Of a DNA stretch of 64,000 nucleotides, positions 52,949-64,000 are shown piece by piece. Location of the stretch: positions 62,001 through 126,000 of the forward strand of contig NZ_QXPZ01000001.1 of the NCBI RefSeq assembly GCF_003664595.1, read 5' to 3'. The stretch comes from Atopobacter sp. AH10 (lineage in GTDB: Bacteria > Bacillota > Bacilli > Lactobacillales > Aerococcaceae). The position numbers were made by a program, and so were the translations under genes. Each line of letters starts with the position of its first letter. Positions within the stretch are counted from its first letter, which is position 1. The notes beneath the pieces were generated by a model, which saw nothing but the letters and a program-made list of their open reading frames with translations, was not told the origin of the DNA and made no database searches.

Positions 52949-54318
52949 GGGTCACCCCCGCGTGTGCGGGTAAAAGGCCACGAAAAAGGAGGTAAAGAAA
53001 ATGAATCTCACGTCACCCCCGCGTGTGCGGGTAAAAGGCAGATGCTTCCTATTTTTACATTGCTAAGGAGGGATCACCCCCGCGTGTGCGGGTAAAAGTA
53101 CGATTATTCTAAAAAAACTTGACAAATAAAGGGATCACCCCCGCGTGTGCGGGTAAAAGCTCGCTCGAACAGTAGCGACCGCCGTCTCAACGGGATCACC
53201 CCCGCGTGTGCGGGTAAAAGTCAGCGTAAGCATCTGCATCAATGTAGTTCACAGGATCACCCCCGCGTGTGCGGGTAAAAGTCCGCCAAAGCATCAACTG
53301 CCTTGGCGCACCAAGGATCACCCCCGCGTGTGCGGGTAAAAGTCCGCCAAAGCATCAACTGCCTTGGCGCACCAAGGATCACCCCCGCGTGTGCGGGTAA
53401 AAGGCATGGTGGTGAGTGTTGTACAAATTCCATCAGGGATCACCCCCGCGTGTGCGGGTAAAAGCCACGCACTTTTGCACCGTGTACGCTCAATGTGGGA
53501 TCACCCCCGCGTGTGCGGGTAAAAGCAGAAATGACATAGACAAAAGTTGAAAGGGTGGGGATCACCCCCGCGTGTGCGGGTAAAAGCCTTTTTTGTCGCA
53601 AACAAAACTAGCCGTTTCAGGATCACCCCCGCGTGTGCGGGTAAAAGTGGTTAAGCCTTAAAGCGTCTCTGATGATCCGAGGATCACCCCCGCGTGTGCG
53701 GGTAAAAGTGACTTGCTCAGGTCAGGTACTTTAGTACCATAGGATCACCCCCGCGTGTGCGGGTAAAAGCATGGATCGCTGCTAAATCAAACGCGGTAGC
53801 AAGGATCACCCCCGCGTGTGCGGGTAAAAGTTTGTTCGAACAGTAGCGACCGCCGTTTCTACGGGATCACCCCCGCGTGTGCGGGTAAAAGGTTTTGGGT
53901 CGGGATTTCTTAACGTTGGATATAGGATCACCCCCGCGTGTGCGGGTAAAAGCAGATTTCAACACATTTTTATAGCATTCATCTGGGATCACCCCCGCGT
54001 GTGCGGGTAAAAGGGCGACAAAGCTAACCCATTAACTTCATATTCAGGATCACCCCCGCGTGTGCGGGTAAAAGAAACGGTCAACTTGATAGTGCCAATC
54101 TTAAAGAGGATCACCCCCGCGTGTGCGGGTAAAAGTCTGTCCGACAAGGCAATCAGTGGATAATAGAGGGATCACCCCCGCGTGTGCGGGTAAAAGGGAA
54201 TGTTTTCAGCATAGCCCCATTTGAACATGGGATCACCCCCGCGTGTGCGGGTAAAAGCAAGTCACGGCCTGCACCGTCTGGATCCCCATAGGATCACCCC
54301 CGCGTGTGCGGGTAAAAG
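52949..54318 (-). CRISPR. Type I-E CRISPR array, 23 repeats and 22 spacers
   Basis: Strict 61-bp period: 28-bp repeats (plus strand starts GGATCACCCCC, ends GTGCGGGTAAAAG) and 33-bp spacers. Read on the minus strand the repeat begins CTTTTACCCGCACACG and ends GGGGGTGATCC, with a CCCGC/GCGGG stem, resembling type I-E repeats of streptococci and lactobacilli. The two repeats at the left end (52949 and 53010) are altered at their plus-strand 5' ends, so the left end is the old, distal end and the cas-proximal right end is the young one. Spacers at 53282 and 53343 are identical; those at 53160 and 53831 differ at five positions. Targets unknown. Confidence 0.98.
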
Positions 54319-54338
54319 ACTAAAAGATCCCTATTCTG

Positions 54339-54367
54339 ATGCTATTTTCTATTTAAGACTTGCTCAA
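54339..54367 (-). promoter_or_regulatory. Candidate crRNA promoter within the end of cas2
   Basis: TTGAGC (54362-54367), 17-bp spacer, TAGCAT (54339-54344), each 4 of 6 to consensus. The -10 overlaps the cas2 stop codon region. Only 23 bp separate the stop codon from the first repeat, so a leader must lie in the coding sequence. Confidence 0.35.
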
Positions 54368-55240
54368 ATTTATTTAGTTTGCCAATTAAAGCATACATTA
54401 ATTTAACATCTTCTAACGCCCGATGCGACACTTTATCGCTGATCCCAAATTCAGCCAAAGCAGTTTCCAACTTATAATTTAAAAGTAACGGCCTTTCCTT
54501 CTTAACTATGACTTTTAAATCAATCAATTTATTAGTAACCGGATTTAATTGATAATTGTTCAGATAATGATTAATAAACCGTAGATCAAAATTAACATTA
54601 TAACCAACAATCACTTTGTCATCGATAAAATTTGCCAACTGAGTCAGTACCTCTTTTTCATCCCGCCCTTCCGCTTGTAACATCTCAGTCGAGATACCCG
54701 TTAATTTTTTGATTTCATCCGGTACTACTTTCCCCTCAATCAGATAGGTCAAAGTACTGGTCTTATCTGTTTCAACTTTAAGCGCCGCAATCTCAATAAT
54801 TTCAGAATTCAATTCATTTAATCCTGTTGTCTCGATATCTAAGATGATATAGCCTTTTTGATGATCTAAATGCTTTGCTTTAGGCTTTTGAAATTTGCGA
54901 GCCTGATGGAATTTGGCCGCATTTGAAAAATGCGATTTCTGTTCTTCAAGCAGTGCTTCTTGATATTTCGGAAAAAGAACAATCGGCAGTCCATCTAAAT
55001 CAATCATTCTCTGCTCTGTATTGTGGCATTCAAAAGAATACCCTAATTCGTTACGATAAGCATAGGCAATCGTAGCCTCACCATTTTCTAGATTATCCAC
55101 TACTCTTTTCCACAAATACACCCGAATACGACTATTAAAATTTCCAATAAAGACTCCTGTAGAAATCTCTTGCATCCATTTTGAAAGATCTCCTCTCAAA
55201 GAAGGTGGTACTTTACTTAACGCAATCACTGTGAAAGGCA

Positions 55241-55241
<1 letters not shown>
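54342..55241 (-). CDS. cas2: Cas2e fused to a DnaQ-like DEDDh exonuclease
   Basis: A 299-residue adaptation protein. Residues 1-95 are Cas2e (MPFTVIALSKVPPSLRGDLS...STGVFIGN), which pairs with Cas1 to integrate spacers. A linker leads to a 3'-5' exonuclease domain from about 125: ILDIETTGL near 132, NVNFDLRFI near 215 and SHRALEDVKL near 271 supply the D-E-D-D-H residues. E. coli Cas2 has about 94 residues and no such domain; the fusion is known from S. thermophilus, where the DnaQ part was reported to promote spacer integration. It shares one base with the cas1 stop. Confidence 0.95.
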
Positions 55242-56826
<1,585 letters not shown>

Positions 56827-56836
56827 TTCAACCCTC

Positions 56837-57544
56837 CTATAAGTATGCAAAAGGATCATGAGCGGTTTGCTCGTTGGCACTTCTCAAATCAATATAAAAT
56901 TGTGCTTCTTTACGATAAGCAAATTGACGATTCTTTTGATTAAAGGATAGAACCCGATCTTTTCTCAATTGAGCTTGTTTATCTTGCACTAGATCAGCAT
57001 CCACAAACGCATCCAACAAGGCCGAGTGCTTCTTTTGATACCACTTAGCTGCCTGCCAGGGGAGTTTTTGAAGGATTTCAATTAAGCCACTGTCATAGAT
57101 TCCTACTATAAAATCCATCGGAAGAGGTAAAGATCTTCTGCCCATAAAGGGTTGAAAATAAGGATTAGCTAGAGCATACGAAATCTGATCAATCAATTGA
57201 TCTTCTGCACTTGATAAGGCCACTAAAAAGACAGCATCTTGCAGATAATAGCGTTCAGTCACATAAGTTCTTTCAAAAGCGCCGTCCGCTTTATACTTAC
57301 GAGCTGTATGATAATCCTTTAATAATTCGCCTTTTTGGTCAATCCGAACGCCAAAGGAAAGCTCATTTAATTGAACGATCTTATCTGTTTCCTCTCTACG
57401 ATAGCCTAAACTAGCTGCTAGTAGACCGATAATAGCACTCTTGGATGGATAAAAGTCTGTGTGACGAGTCTCAAAGTGAGCCGTAGTTCCCCAGGATTGG
57501 AGAGGTCCAGAAAATTTAAGCACAATGGTTTTCAAACTACTCAC
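56837..57544 (-). CDS. cas5: Cascade subunit Cas5e
   Basis: A 235-residue RAMP protein that caps the 5' handle of the crRNA in Cascade. The N-terminal motif LKFSGPLQSWGTTAHF is the family signature. It overlaps the 3' end of cas7 by 8 bp and is translated from the same message. Length normal. Confidence 0.94.
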   Translation of the reverse strand: MSSLKTIVLKFSGPLQSWGTTAHFETRHTDFYPSKSAIIGLLAASLGYRREETDKIVQLNELSFGVRIDQKGELLKDYHTARKYKADGAFERTYVTERYYLQDAVFLVALSSAEDQLIDQISYALANPYFQPFMGRRSLPLPMDFIVGIYDSGLIEILQKLPWQAAKWYQKKHSALLDAFVDADLVQDKQAQLRKDRVLSFNQKNRQFAYRKEAQFYIDLRSANEQTAHDPFAYL

Positions 57545-58616
57545 CCGCTTCGTCTAAGTAGTTCGTGACAAAATCGGCAACTTGGACTAACATCTCCTCT
57601 AGATTTTCTGTTTCTTCAAATTGATCCTCTTTCAAATGACAATCATCTAAGTCCAATAAAAGATTCAAGCTAGCGCTTGGTAAAATTTTTTCAGACCGTT
57701 TTAATTCATTAATTAATGCTTTTAGTGATTGTTCCACATAACCATTCGTCGAGTTAATCGGCTTTTCAAAGGCAGAAACTAAACTCAAAGGGCGATCCTT
57801 TCTTAAAGAAATTAAAATAGAGTGCGGAATGGTTTGGTTGGCAAAAGTATTGACTTTACCAGTGGGGAGCGAATTCACAAAGGCCTTAATGAACAACTTC
57901 AACGTATTAACGACCGCCACCTTATTGTTGAGCTGTTGATCCAACTCATGGACAGCAACATTCGCATAACGATATAAGGTCGAGGAATTAAATTCAACCG
58001 TCCCTAACATGCCTGCTCCAGATGATCCTTCACCTTTTAAATCATCCACAGCCGTATAGAAGTCAAACTCTGTTGCAACAGCATGTGTTGAAATAGCGTG
58101 AGCCACTTGAGAAGAAGCATCTTCATTTAATGAATGATTACCAGCCACCATTCGACCAAAAAGGGCAATGTCAATGGATGGATTATCTTTAAGTATTTGC
58201 TTCAATTCTTTCTTATCCGTCACTCCGTTATGGATCGCAGTAGCTAATTTTTCTGCTTGTTGCTCCGATATAAAAAATAGAGCTTCAGCACGTTGATCTT
58301 TTAATGAAACTTTTAAGTCTTTGAAACATTTTTCAGCTAATTTCATGGCCTTGTCGCGTTCTAAATTAGAATCTAAAGTTTGCAACTTATCGGCTACATA
58401 CGCCACAATTTCCAAGGTCCTTTGGCCAACATTCTCCAACTGACCATTCGCTTTAAAATAATCTCTCATCGCTTTCTTCCAAGCTTGTGAGCTAACTCTT
58501 GCTCTTTGAACGCCACCGTATTGAGCCGTTTTAGGACTACCCGTATCATCACGGTTAATATTCGAAGGGGGTAAAGTTTGAATGGCATGAATATCTAAGA
58601 ATAAATTATTTTTCAT
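57537..58616 (-). CDS. cas7: Cascade backbone subunit Cas7e
   Basis: A 359-residue RAMP protein, six copies of which coat the spacer in Cascade. Motifs: FLDIHAIQTLPPSNINRDDTG at the start, RARVSSQAWKKAMRDYF near residue 45 and AVDDLKGEGSSGAGMLG near 200. I use ATG 58616 (AAGGAG nine bases upstream) rather than 58634. It overlaps cse2 by 11 bp and cas5 by 8 bp. Confidence 0.94.
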   Translation of the reverse strand: MKNNLFLDIHAIQTLPPSNINRDDTGSPKTAQYGGVQRARVSSQAWKKAMRDYFKANGQLENVGQRTLEIVAYVADKLQTLDSNLERDKAMKLAEKCFKDLKVSLKDQRAEALFFISEQQAEKLATAIHNGVTDKKELKQILKDNPSIDIALFGRMVAGNHSLNEDASSQVAHAISTHAVATEFDFYTAVDDLKGEGSSGAGMLGTVEFNSSTLYRYANVAVHELDQQLNNKVAVVNTLKLFIKAFVNSLPTGKVNTFANQTIPHSILISLRKDRPLSLVSAFEKPINSTNGYVEQSLKALINELKRSEKILPSASLNLLLDLDDCHLKEDQFEETENLEEMLVQVADFVTNYLDEAGE

Positions 58617-59214
58617 TTTGTTGAGCTCCTTCATTCATTTTTCTGTAACGGTAATAGGCTTTTGACCAATTTAATCTTACTTTTTCTTGATAGCCCTTTT
58701 TAAAATAATAGAGATCGGCAGTTAATTTCGGAAAATTGATTTTAATCTGTCTATCTTTTGCCTTTGATTTCAATAGTTGAATCATTTGACGCACATAATA
58801 TTTAAACTCGTCAAAAGTAGAGGATGTAATCATGGCATTGAAGCGACGATCAGCTGCACTTGTATCTTCAGTTTGTCTTAGAGCTGACAAAGCTGCGCCA
58901 AAATTTCGAGGCTTATCTCCTGTTTCATTTTTATCTAAGACCGAATCAGCTTTTCCTTGTTGAAATAAAGCATACATTTGTAATCCAGTCAGAACTGCTT
59001 CTTCATAATCCGTATTCTTTTCTGATATACCTAAAGCATCCTCTGGTAGCACATCAAAAATGAAAGGCCAGATCTCAACAGACTGACTTAAGGGTTTCCC
59101 AATCGACTGCCTCAATTTAGCCAGGTAGGCTTTACCGCTGGATTGATTTAACAAGCCATCTAATTGGTAGAATATCTGACTACTTACCGAATAGATATTA
59201 TTTTTCTTTTCCAC
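58606..59214 (-). CDS. cse2: Cascade small subunit Cse2 (CasB)
   Basis: A 202-residue, all-helical, basic protein; two copies stabilise the displaced strand in the R-loop. The family is weakly conserved, but AALSALRQTEDTSAADRRFN near residue 107 and the operon position make the call firm. It uses a GTG start at 59214 that overlaps the cse1 stop by 17 bp, with GGAGG upstream. Confidence 0.9.
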   Translation of the reverse strand: MEKKNNIYSVSSQIFYQLDGLLNQSSGKAYLAKLRQSIGKPLSQSVEIWPFIFDVLPEDALGISEKNTDYEEAVLTGLQMYALFQQGKADSVLDKNETGDKPRNFGAALSALRQTEDTSAADRRFNAMITSSTFDEFKYYVRQMIQLLKSKAKDRQIKINFPKLTADLYYFKKGYQEKVRLNWSKAYYRYRKMNEGAQQNEK

Positions 59215-60880
59215 TCATGCCTTCCTCCTTTAATTCTTTTTTCAAATAATAGATAAAACGATTATAAACGGTCGCGATATTCTTCACTTCTTTATCTCTA
59301 ACGATTCCAGTGTAATCTCTTGGGCCTGCTCTTTTAACCAATTGATCAGCTTGGCCTTTAATGATGCGATATAAAACATGATACCATTCTAAAATCCTCT
59401 GATCTTTATTATCTTGACTATCTAAACTAAACAACCATTTTTTAAAAGGTCCATCGATCTGGTAATAGAGCGCATCCACTTGCTTATCTGAGAATTTATT
59501 GCCACTTTGATTTCGAATCTCTTGCAGGTCATCTAAAAAATGTTTATAGGTAACTGATACAACTTTTTTAGTTTTTTCTACCACATCATTAATTCGGACA
59601 ACCCATCTTCCTTCTCCCAAATCAATAAGCGTAAAGGCATTGACATTTAACTGATCACAGATTTCATCAGTTGGAACCCAAGAAGTGGCATTATTATCAT
59701 CTTGCATACTCACCGAATTCAAAGTGATAAGGTCACGATCTAATAAATCAGCAAATTGGTCAATCCAGGTAATTAAGCCTGGCTGATGATGATCATCGAA
59801 AGCTTGAGAACTCAATGCCACTAATCCAAATGATCGCCATAAAGATTGACTGGCTACATGCTTAATTGGCGTAAAATGCTCCTTATTAGGACCTTGCCGA
59901 TTGAATCGCCATAAAGTCATCGGTTCTAAGAATTGATCTTTATGTTCTAATTCAGGCAATTTGACAATTTGACAAGAAAAAGGCTCGTTTAATTGACTTT
60001 CGGGATCTACATAGACCGCTCTGGACCAAACAGTATATAATGTTGCTAAATTATCAGGATTTAAATTGGTTAGATAGGAGGCAATAAGCTCACTCGGTTC
60101 ACTCTCCCAGCAAGGTTTAGGAGATTGATAACGATAAGTGTGATCTGGATGTAAAAGGATACAATTCAACCAAAGTGTTTGAAAAAGGTTTTTTCCTTCA
60201 AAATAAATCCCTCCTAAGTCAAATAACCACCCTTTAGAGGCTTTATATTTTTCCTTACCAAAGATGACTTTGTCTGAAAGTCCGATATAAGACTGCAAAG
60301 TGATTAACCAACGTGCTAAATCCGACTCCGTTAAAATATCCTTGTTTATTTGGTCCTTACCATCACATTTAGGAGAAAACAAAGCGATTTTATTTGCACT
60401 TTCAGAAATAAGGCGATTAAAATTCCGTGCTGCCATTGAACTTGGTGTCGGTTTACTGATTTTTACTGGGTCAATTTCTTTTTTAGTGACCTGCATAAAG
60501 GGATATTCCTTATCAAATAAATAAAATCGATCGCGCCAGTGCTCTAAATACTCAAACAAGATATTAGGAAAGCTCTCTTTTCTCCATACCTCACGCCAAT
60601 CATCAATGACTGACTGATCAAACGAATCTAAATCCTCTTGATCTTCATCATCTTCTGGTAATTCCCTTAAATTACCATCAAGATCATAGCGGATAAACAC
60701 CGTTTGTAATATCGCAAGTAAAATTCTTAAAACAGCAAAATCTTGCGTACGGGTGTCACCGGCTAATGCTTGGTATTGACTTGCTTTGGCAAAAACATCC
60801 CGAATCGAAACCATCTCATTGTCACCATTTAGATTGATGACCTTGATCCAAGCTTCCTCAATTAAATTAAATCTCCCCAT
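59198..60880 (-). CDS. cse1: Cascade large subunit Cse1 (CasA)
   Basis: A 560-residue protein that recognises the PAM and recruits Cas3. The N-terminus GRFNLIEEAWIKVINLNG is characteristic, and the C-terminal part is a helical bundle. ATG 60880 is used because AAGGAGG is six bases upstream; two in-frame ATGs lie just before it. It overlaps the cas3 end by 14 bp. Compared with the E. coli protein (about 502 residues) it is somewhat longer, as in other Firmicutes. Confidence 0.93.
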   Translation of the reverse strand: MGRFNLIEEAWIKVINLNGDNEMVSIRDVFAKASQYQALAGDTRTQDFAVLRILLAILQTVFIRYDLDGNLRELPEDDEDQEDLDSFDQSVIDDWREVWRKESFPNILFEYLEHWRDRFYLFDKEYPFMQVTKKEIDPVKISKPTPSSMAARNFNRLISESANKIALFSPKCDGKDQINKDILTESDLARWLITLQSYIGLSDKVIFGKEKYKASKGWLFDLGGIYFEGKNLFQTLWLNCILLHPDHTYRYQSPKPCWESEPSELIASYLTNLNPDNLATLYTVWSRAVYVDPESQLNEPFSCQIVKLPELEHKDQFLEPMTLWRFNRQGPNKEHFTPIKHVASQSLWRSFGLVALSSQAFDDHHQPGLITWIDQFADLLDRDLITLNSVSMQDDNNATSWVPTDEICDQLNVNAFTLIDLGEGRWVVRINDVVEKTKKVVSVTYKHFLDDLQEIRNQSGNKFSDKQVDALYYQIDGPFKKWLFSLDSQDNKDQRILEWYHVLYRIIKGQADQLVKRAGPRDYTGIVRDKEVKNIATVYNRFIYYLKKELKEEGMSGKEK

Positions 60881-63647
60881 GCTCATCCTCCTTTTCAATT
60901 GAAAGTCCTTCGTGCCGCGAGTAATTCAAGCGATATCCTTCAAATTCAAATACCCCTTTTTCATCAAAAATAATCCCGAGTTGCCCCTTCAACCAGGCTT
61001 GCTTTTGCCAAATAGCTAAATGTGCCTGATTGTAGTCTTCTAAGCCTTCGATCACTTGATCTATATTATAATGACGTGAGAGGATTCCCGGTAAGCGAAT
61101 AGTATTTTGGGCAAGCTGTTTTGCAACATTTGGATGATCAATCTTAAGCGATAAATCTTCTTGCTTACCGAATAGAGCATAACCTCCCTTGAACTTTTGA
61201 ACTGCAATCACTTCGATACTTTCGTCGCTATCACGTACTTGCGCATAACCATACTCTTCCGTTTGATTAGGGTGCGCATTATTTAACCAACCAATTAAAT
61301 CAATCTGACTGGATGCAGAGTTATTGCAGCCAGGATAAGTAATACAATAAGTACTCGCACGTTTTTCTTTACTTTTGCGCTTCTGCTCTTCTTCTTGGAA
61401 TGCCGCTTGGTACACGCTATTTAGTTCTTCATTTAATTCGAGCGGGCTATCTGAGTAGGCATTTTGAACCAAGTTTGGAATATCATCTGGTATCTGAATT
61501 CTTTCAGGTAAATAATACTGACTCCTCATTAAGAGGTATTTCCCATAGATGGCTTCTGCTCCTGGCTCAAATTCATAAGCAGAATTCACATTTAAAATAT
61601 AACACTTGGCAGAATAGTGTTGGCTAGGGCGGTCGATAGCATGACGATGCAATCGTCCCATCCGCTGAATTAAAAGATCCATTGGCGCTAAATCAGTGAC
61701 TAACACATCAAAATCAATATCTAAGGATTGTTCAATGACTTGGGTCCCAATAACGATCTTTCGCTTAGGTCGCTTTGCCTGCTTCCCGATCATCTGCAGG
61801 AGTTCTTTTTCTTTATGCACCCGATCTGGCGCTAGAAAAGCCGAATGTAGCAAAAGAACATTCCCCTCGCCATAAAGTTCAGTAAAATGACGTGTTAAGG
61901 CTTGGGCTCGCCTGACGGTATTTACCACAATCCCAATGACTCCTTCTCCTTCCATCCACTGCGCTACTTGTTGATCTAATTGCTCCTCCTTAAGGAGCAC
62001 GATATCAATCGAGCGTCCGTTCTTACTTGAAAAATCACTAAATTGATCGACTTGATCGCCGTCTGAATAAGTGATTAATGGATAATCATTCTTTGTCAAT
62101 GAATTAAGCGCAGCTTCAATTTCTTTTTTCTTCAGTCCGCGACCTCTCATATAAACTTTAATCATTTCATGTCTCGTTTTTTGGGGTAAGGTTGCGGATA
62201 AGATGATCACAGGGACTTGATAAGCCGCTAGCCAACGTAAAGCCATCAGCAAATAATGATTCATATAGGCATCACTGGCGTGCGCTTCATCAATCACGAC
62301 GACTTTTTTACTAAAGCCTAAATGCCTCAAAGCCAAGTGCTTTTGCTTGAGAGCTAGCATCAATAATTGATCAATGGTCCCTATCACAAAATCATCCAAG
62401 ATAGCTGTCTTTCTCCCTCTAAACCACTGGTTGACACAAACTCCCTCCATGGGATCTTCACCTACATTAGTCGACTGAGCCAAATTGGTGAACTGATCAT
62501 TCAAGGCAGCCTTCCCATGTACTAACTGAATCGAAATGGAGGACCAATAGTCTTGACTCAATCGTTCAAGCCAGGACTCGATTCTGGGAAAGATAGCATT
62601 CGAGGTGGCTTGAGTAGGTAAAGCAAAGAACAAACCGCTCTTTCCTTTTTTATATGCCAGTTGCTCGGCACCAATCAAAGCAGCTTCTGTCTTACCTAAG
62701 CCCATTGGAGCTTCCAGAATAAATATTCCAGGATCTTCACAATCACCGATCACTTGAGCAAATTTACTTTGAAAATCCCGTGGCTTAAATTCCTGAGAAT
62801 CATCAGCAAATCGATTTACATAAATGTCTTTAATCGAATATATGGGGTTAAATTCAAGAGCGGATGTCCCTGCCCACGTAGCCCAAGCCCTCTCTATACG
62901 TTCTTTTTGATCAAAATGTTCCACTTCATTCAAAGGACTCAATGGAAAATAAAGCTCATTACTGGCAATCCAATCCGCCATAATGACTAGGCCAGATAAT
63001 AATACTTGTCCCGCTTGCGAAATAGATGGTAAATCCTCTACCTGACGAAAACCATTGATTTCTAAGGCACGTTGTAGATATTGATTTTGATATATTTGCC
63101 ATTTTTGATGGATCGGATCGTTTGGGTTCTCATTTTGGAAATAATTGCTTAAATAAGCCGGTTGATCCGTTAATTGTTTAAGCGTATCGATAGGCTTTCC
63201 GTGGTGCCCGCCAATAATCGAGGCGATATCGCTCTTTACACCCAATGCATGTAGAATATATTGACCAGCCAATGCGTGAGGCGTTTTTTCAGGTGAAGCT
63301 AGCATCAGCTGATGTAATCCCTCAAAGCCATGAAATTCCAACTGATCGATTAATTGAGCATCTAAATCAGCCGATTGTTGCCACCCTTTCTTTAGTTGAA
63401 AAGCAGGCGTGATCTTCCCAATATCATGAATCGCAGCCAAAAATAAAAAAACTTTCTTAGCTAAATCAGCCTCACAAGAACCCAAACTTTCGCTTAATGC
63501 TTTCTTTTGCCCTTCTGATAGCCAATGTTCCCATAATAAATTGCCGACCATCCAAGTATCCTGAAGATGTTGGCTCAAAGGGAGCCATTTGAGTTTGCCA
63601 TGATCATCCTGCTTTTTTGCCCAAAATATTTTATCTAAAGTATACAT
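60867..63647 (-). CDS. cas3: CRISPR helicase-nuclease Cas3, type I-E
   Basis: A 926-residue effector that degrades DNA bound by Cascade. N-terminal HD nuclease: HLQDT near residue 27, AIHDIGK near 75 and IGGHHGKP near 150. Then an SF2 helicase: APMGLGKTEAAL near 318, DEAHASD near 452, SATLP near 482 and QRMGRLHRH near 663. All catalytic residues are present. ATG 63647 follows GGGGTGG by five bases; the frame is open to 63671. First gene of the cas operon, so interference and adaptation genes are in one transcript. Confidence 0.96.
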   Translation of the reverse strand: MYTLDKIFWAKKQDDHGKLKWLPLSQHLQDTWMVGNLLWEHWLSEGQKKALSESLGSCEADLAKKVFLFLAAIHDIGKITPAFQLKKGWQQSADLDAQLIDQLEFHGFEGLHQLMLASPEKTPHALAGQYILHALGVKSDIASIIGGHHGKPIDTLKQLTDQPAYLSNYFQNENPNDPIHQKWQIYQNQYLQRALEINGFRQVEDLPSISQAGQVLLSGLVIMADWIASNELYFPLSPLNEVEHFDQKERIERAWATWAGTSALEFNPIYSIKDIYVNRFADDSQEFKPRDFQSKFAQVIGDCEDPGIFILEAPMGLGKTEAALIGAEQLAYKKGKSGLFFALPTQATSNAIFPRIESWLERLSQDYWSSISIQLVHGKAALNDQFTNLAQSTNVGEDPMEGVCVNQWFRGRKTAILDDFVIGTIDQLLMLALKQKHLALRHLGFSKKVVVIDEAHASDAYMNHYLLMALRWLAAYQVPVIILSATLPQKTRHEMIKVYMRGRGLKKKEIEAALNSLTKNDYPLITYSDGDQVDQFSDFSSKNGRSIDIVLLKEEQLDQQVAQWMEGEGVIGIVVNTVRRAQALTRHFTELYGEGNVLLLHSAFLAPDRVHKEKELLQMIGKQAKRPKRKIVIGTQVIEQSLDIDFDVLVTDLAPMDLLIQRMGRLHRHAIDRPSQHYSAKCYILNVNSAYEFEPGAEAIYGKYLLMRSQYYLPERIQIPDDIPNLVQNAYSDSPLELNEELNSVYQAAFQEEEQKRKSKEKRASTYCITYPGCNNSASSQIDLIGWLNNAHPNQTEEYGYAQVRDSDESIEVIAVQKFKGGYALFGKQEDLSLKIDHPNVAKQLAQNTIRLPGILSRHYNIDQVIEGLEDYNQAHLAIWQKQAWLKGQLGIIFDEKGVFEFEGYRLNYSRHEGLSIEKEDEHGEI

Positions 63648-63671
63648 GCTTGCCACCCCATTAAATAACAA

Positions 63672-64000
63672 TGGAAATTTAATAACGAAACGCTACCATC
63701 TAAGATCCAATACTATCCAGTCAAAGCCATAATTTTGTACAAAATCCAATATACGTTAGCAAGTTGATATATATTTCAGAACGAGTTTTACTCCAAAACA
63801 AATTATATAAAACCCTACTATCTGCTGAAACATATTCACCCCAGAACCTAAAGAATAATAGAACTTGTCAAAATGAATTATATCATACTAAAAAAATCCC
63901 GCCTGTTAATACTATACTCTAAACAAACTTTTCCTAGTACTTCAGTCGACTCATTTTCATCTCTACTCATCTTATTCATCGCATAATGACTAAGCCCAGC
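63672..64000 (-). promoter_or_regulatory. Region upstream of the cas operon
   Basis: AT-rich and without a supportable gene. A minus-strand extended -10 TGATATAAT lies at 63877-63885, without a good -35, and would give a leader of about 220 nt; a second TATAAT occurs at 63802-63807. Which one drives cas3 cannot be told. Confidence 0.4.

Noticed and set aside
54221-54406. Open frame of 61 codons across the right end of the CRISPR array
   Set aside because: It is built from repeat and spacer DNA and the reverse strand of cas2.

Overview
The window looks like chromosomal DNA of a low-GC Gram-positive bacterium of the order Lactobacillales. Pointers are strong AGGAGG ribosome binding sites, extended -10 promoters, class II GalT, PyrD class 1A, oligopeptide-binding lipoproteins and a type I-E CRISPR repeat that, read on the minus strand, closely resembles the one I recall from Streptococcus thermophilus CRISPR4. 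An Aerococcaceae-like host is possible, but genus is a guess. No rRNA, tRNA or intact insertion sequence was recognised.

Layout. 1-4.3 kb: a GntR/UTRA regulator, then a minus-strand operon not described by any family I know: a 58-residue peptide behind a consensus promoter, two all-helical proteins and an ABC exporter. 4.5-7.5 kb: anaerobic ribonucleotide reductase nrdD-nrdG with a paired NrdR box. 7.5-12.6 kb: a gene-poor stretch with one copy of a dispersed repeat, an XRE regulator, a CPBP membrane protease, galT and a GalT/HIT-like DUF4931 gene. 12.7-21.9 kb: a heterodimeric ABC exporter, gpmA, rlmN, pyrD, a split chromate transporter and OsmC. 22-24.4 kb: galK-galM. 25-32 kb: M20 amidohydrolase, ridA, DUF2922/DUF1659 genes, a candidate antisense-RNA/small-peptide locus, hit-ytxH, ung, a HAD phosphatase, yvrJ and a nucleoside deoxyribosyltransferase. 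32.3-42.3 kb: four oppA paralogs with no permease genes and, among them, a surface protein with an atypical sorting signal. 42.9-51.6 kb: uvrC, a shikimate kinase fusion, a PTS EIIA, nagB followed by three long hairpin repeats, a YfcC transporter and pepT. 52-52.8 kb: a RelB-type antitoxin whose toxin gene is destroyed by a one-base deletion and by the second copy of the dispersed repeat. 52.9-63.7 kb: a 23-repeat CRISPR array and a complete type I-E cas operon (cas3, cse1, cse2, cas7, cas5, cas6e, cas1, cas2-DnaQ fusion), all on the minus strand.

How it fits together. Peptide use is a theme: four OppA lipoproteins, PepT beside YfcC, and an M20 amidohydrolase. Several of these genes carry catabolite-responsive-element-like sites, suggesting carbon control of peptide scavenging. 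Galactose (galT, galK, galM) and amino sugar (nagB, EIIA) genes complete a fermentative picture. At larger scale, at least twelve intergenic spacers hold imperfect tandem duplications of 16 to 119 bp.

All calls come from reading sequence by eye; no database search was run.
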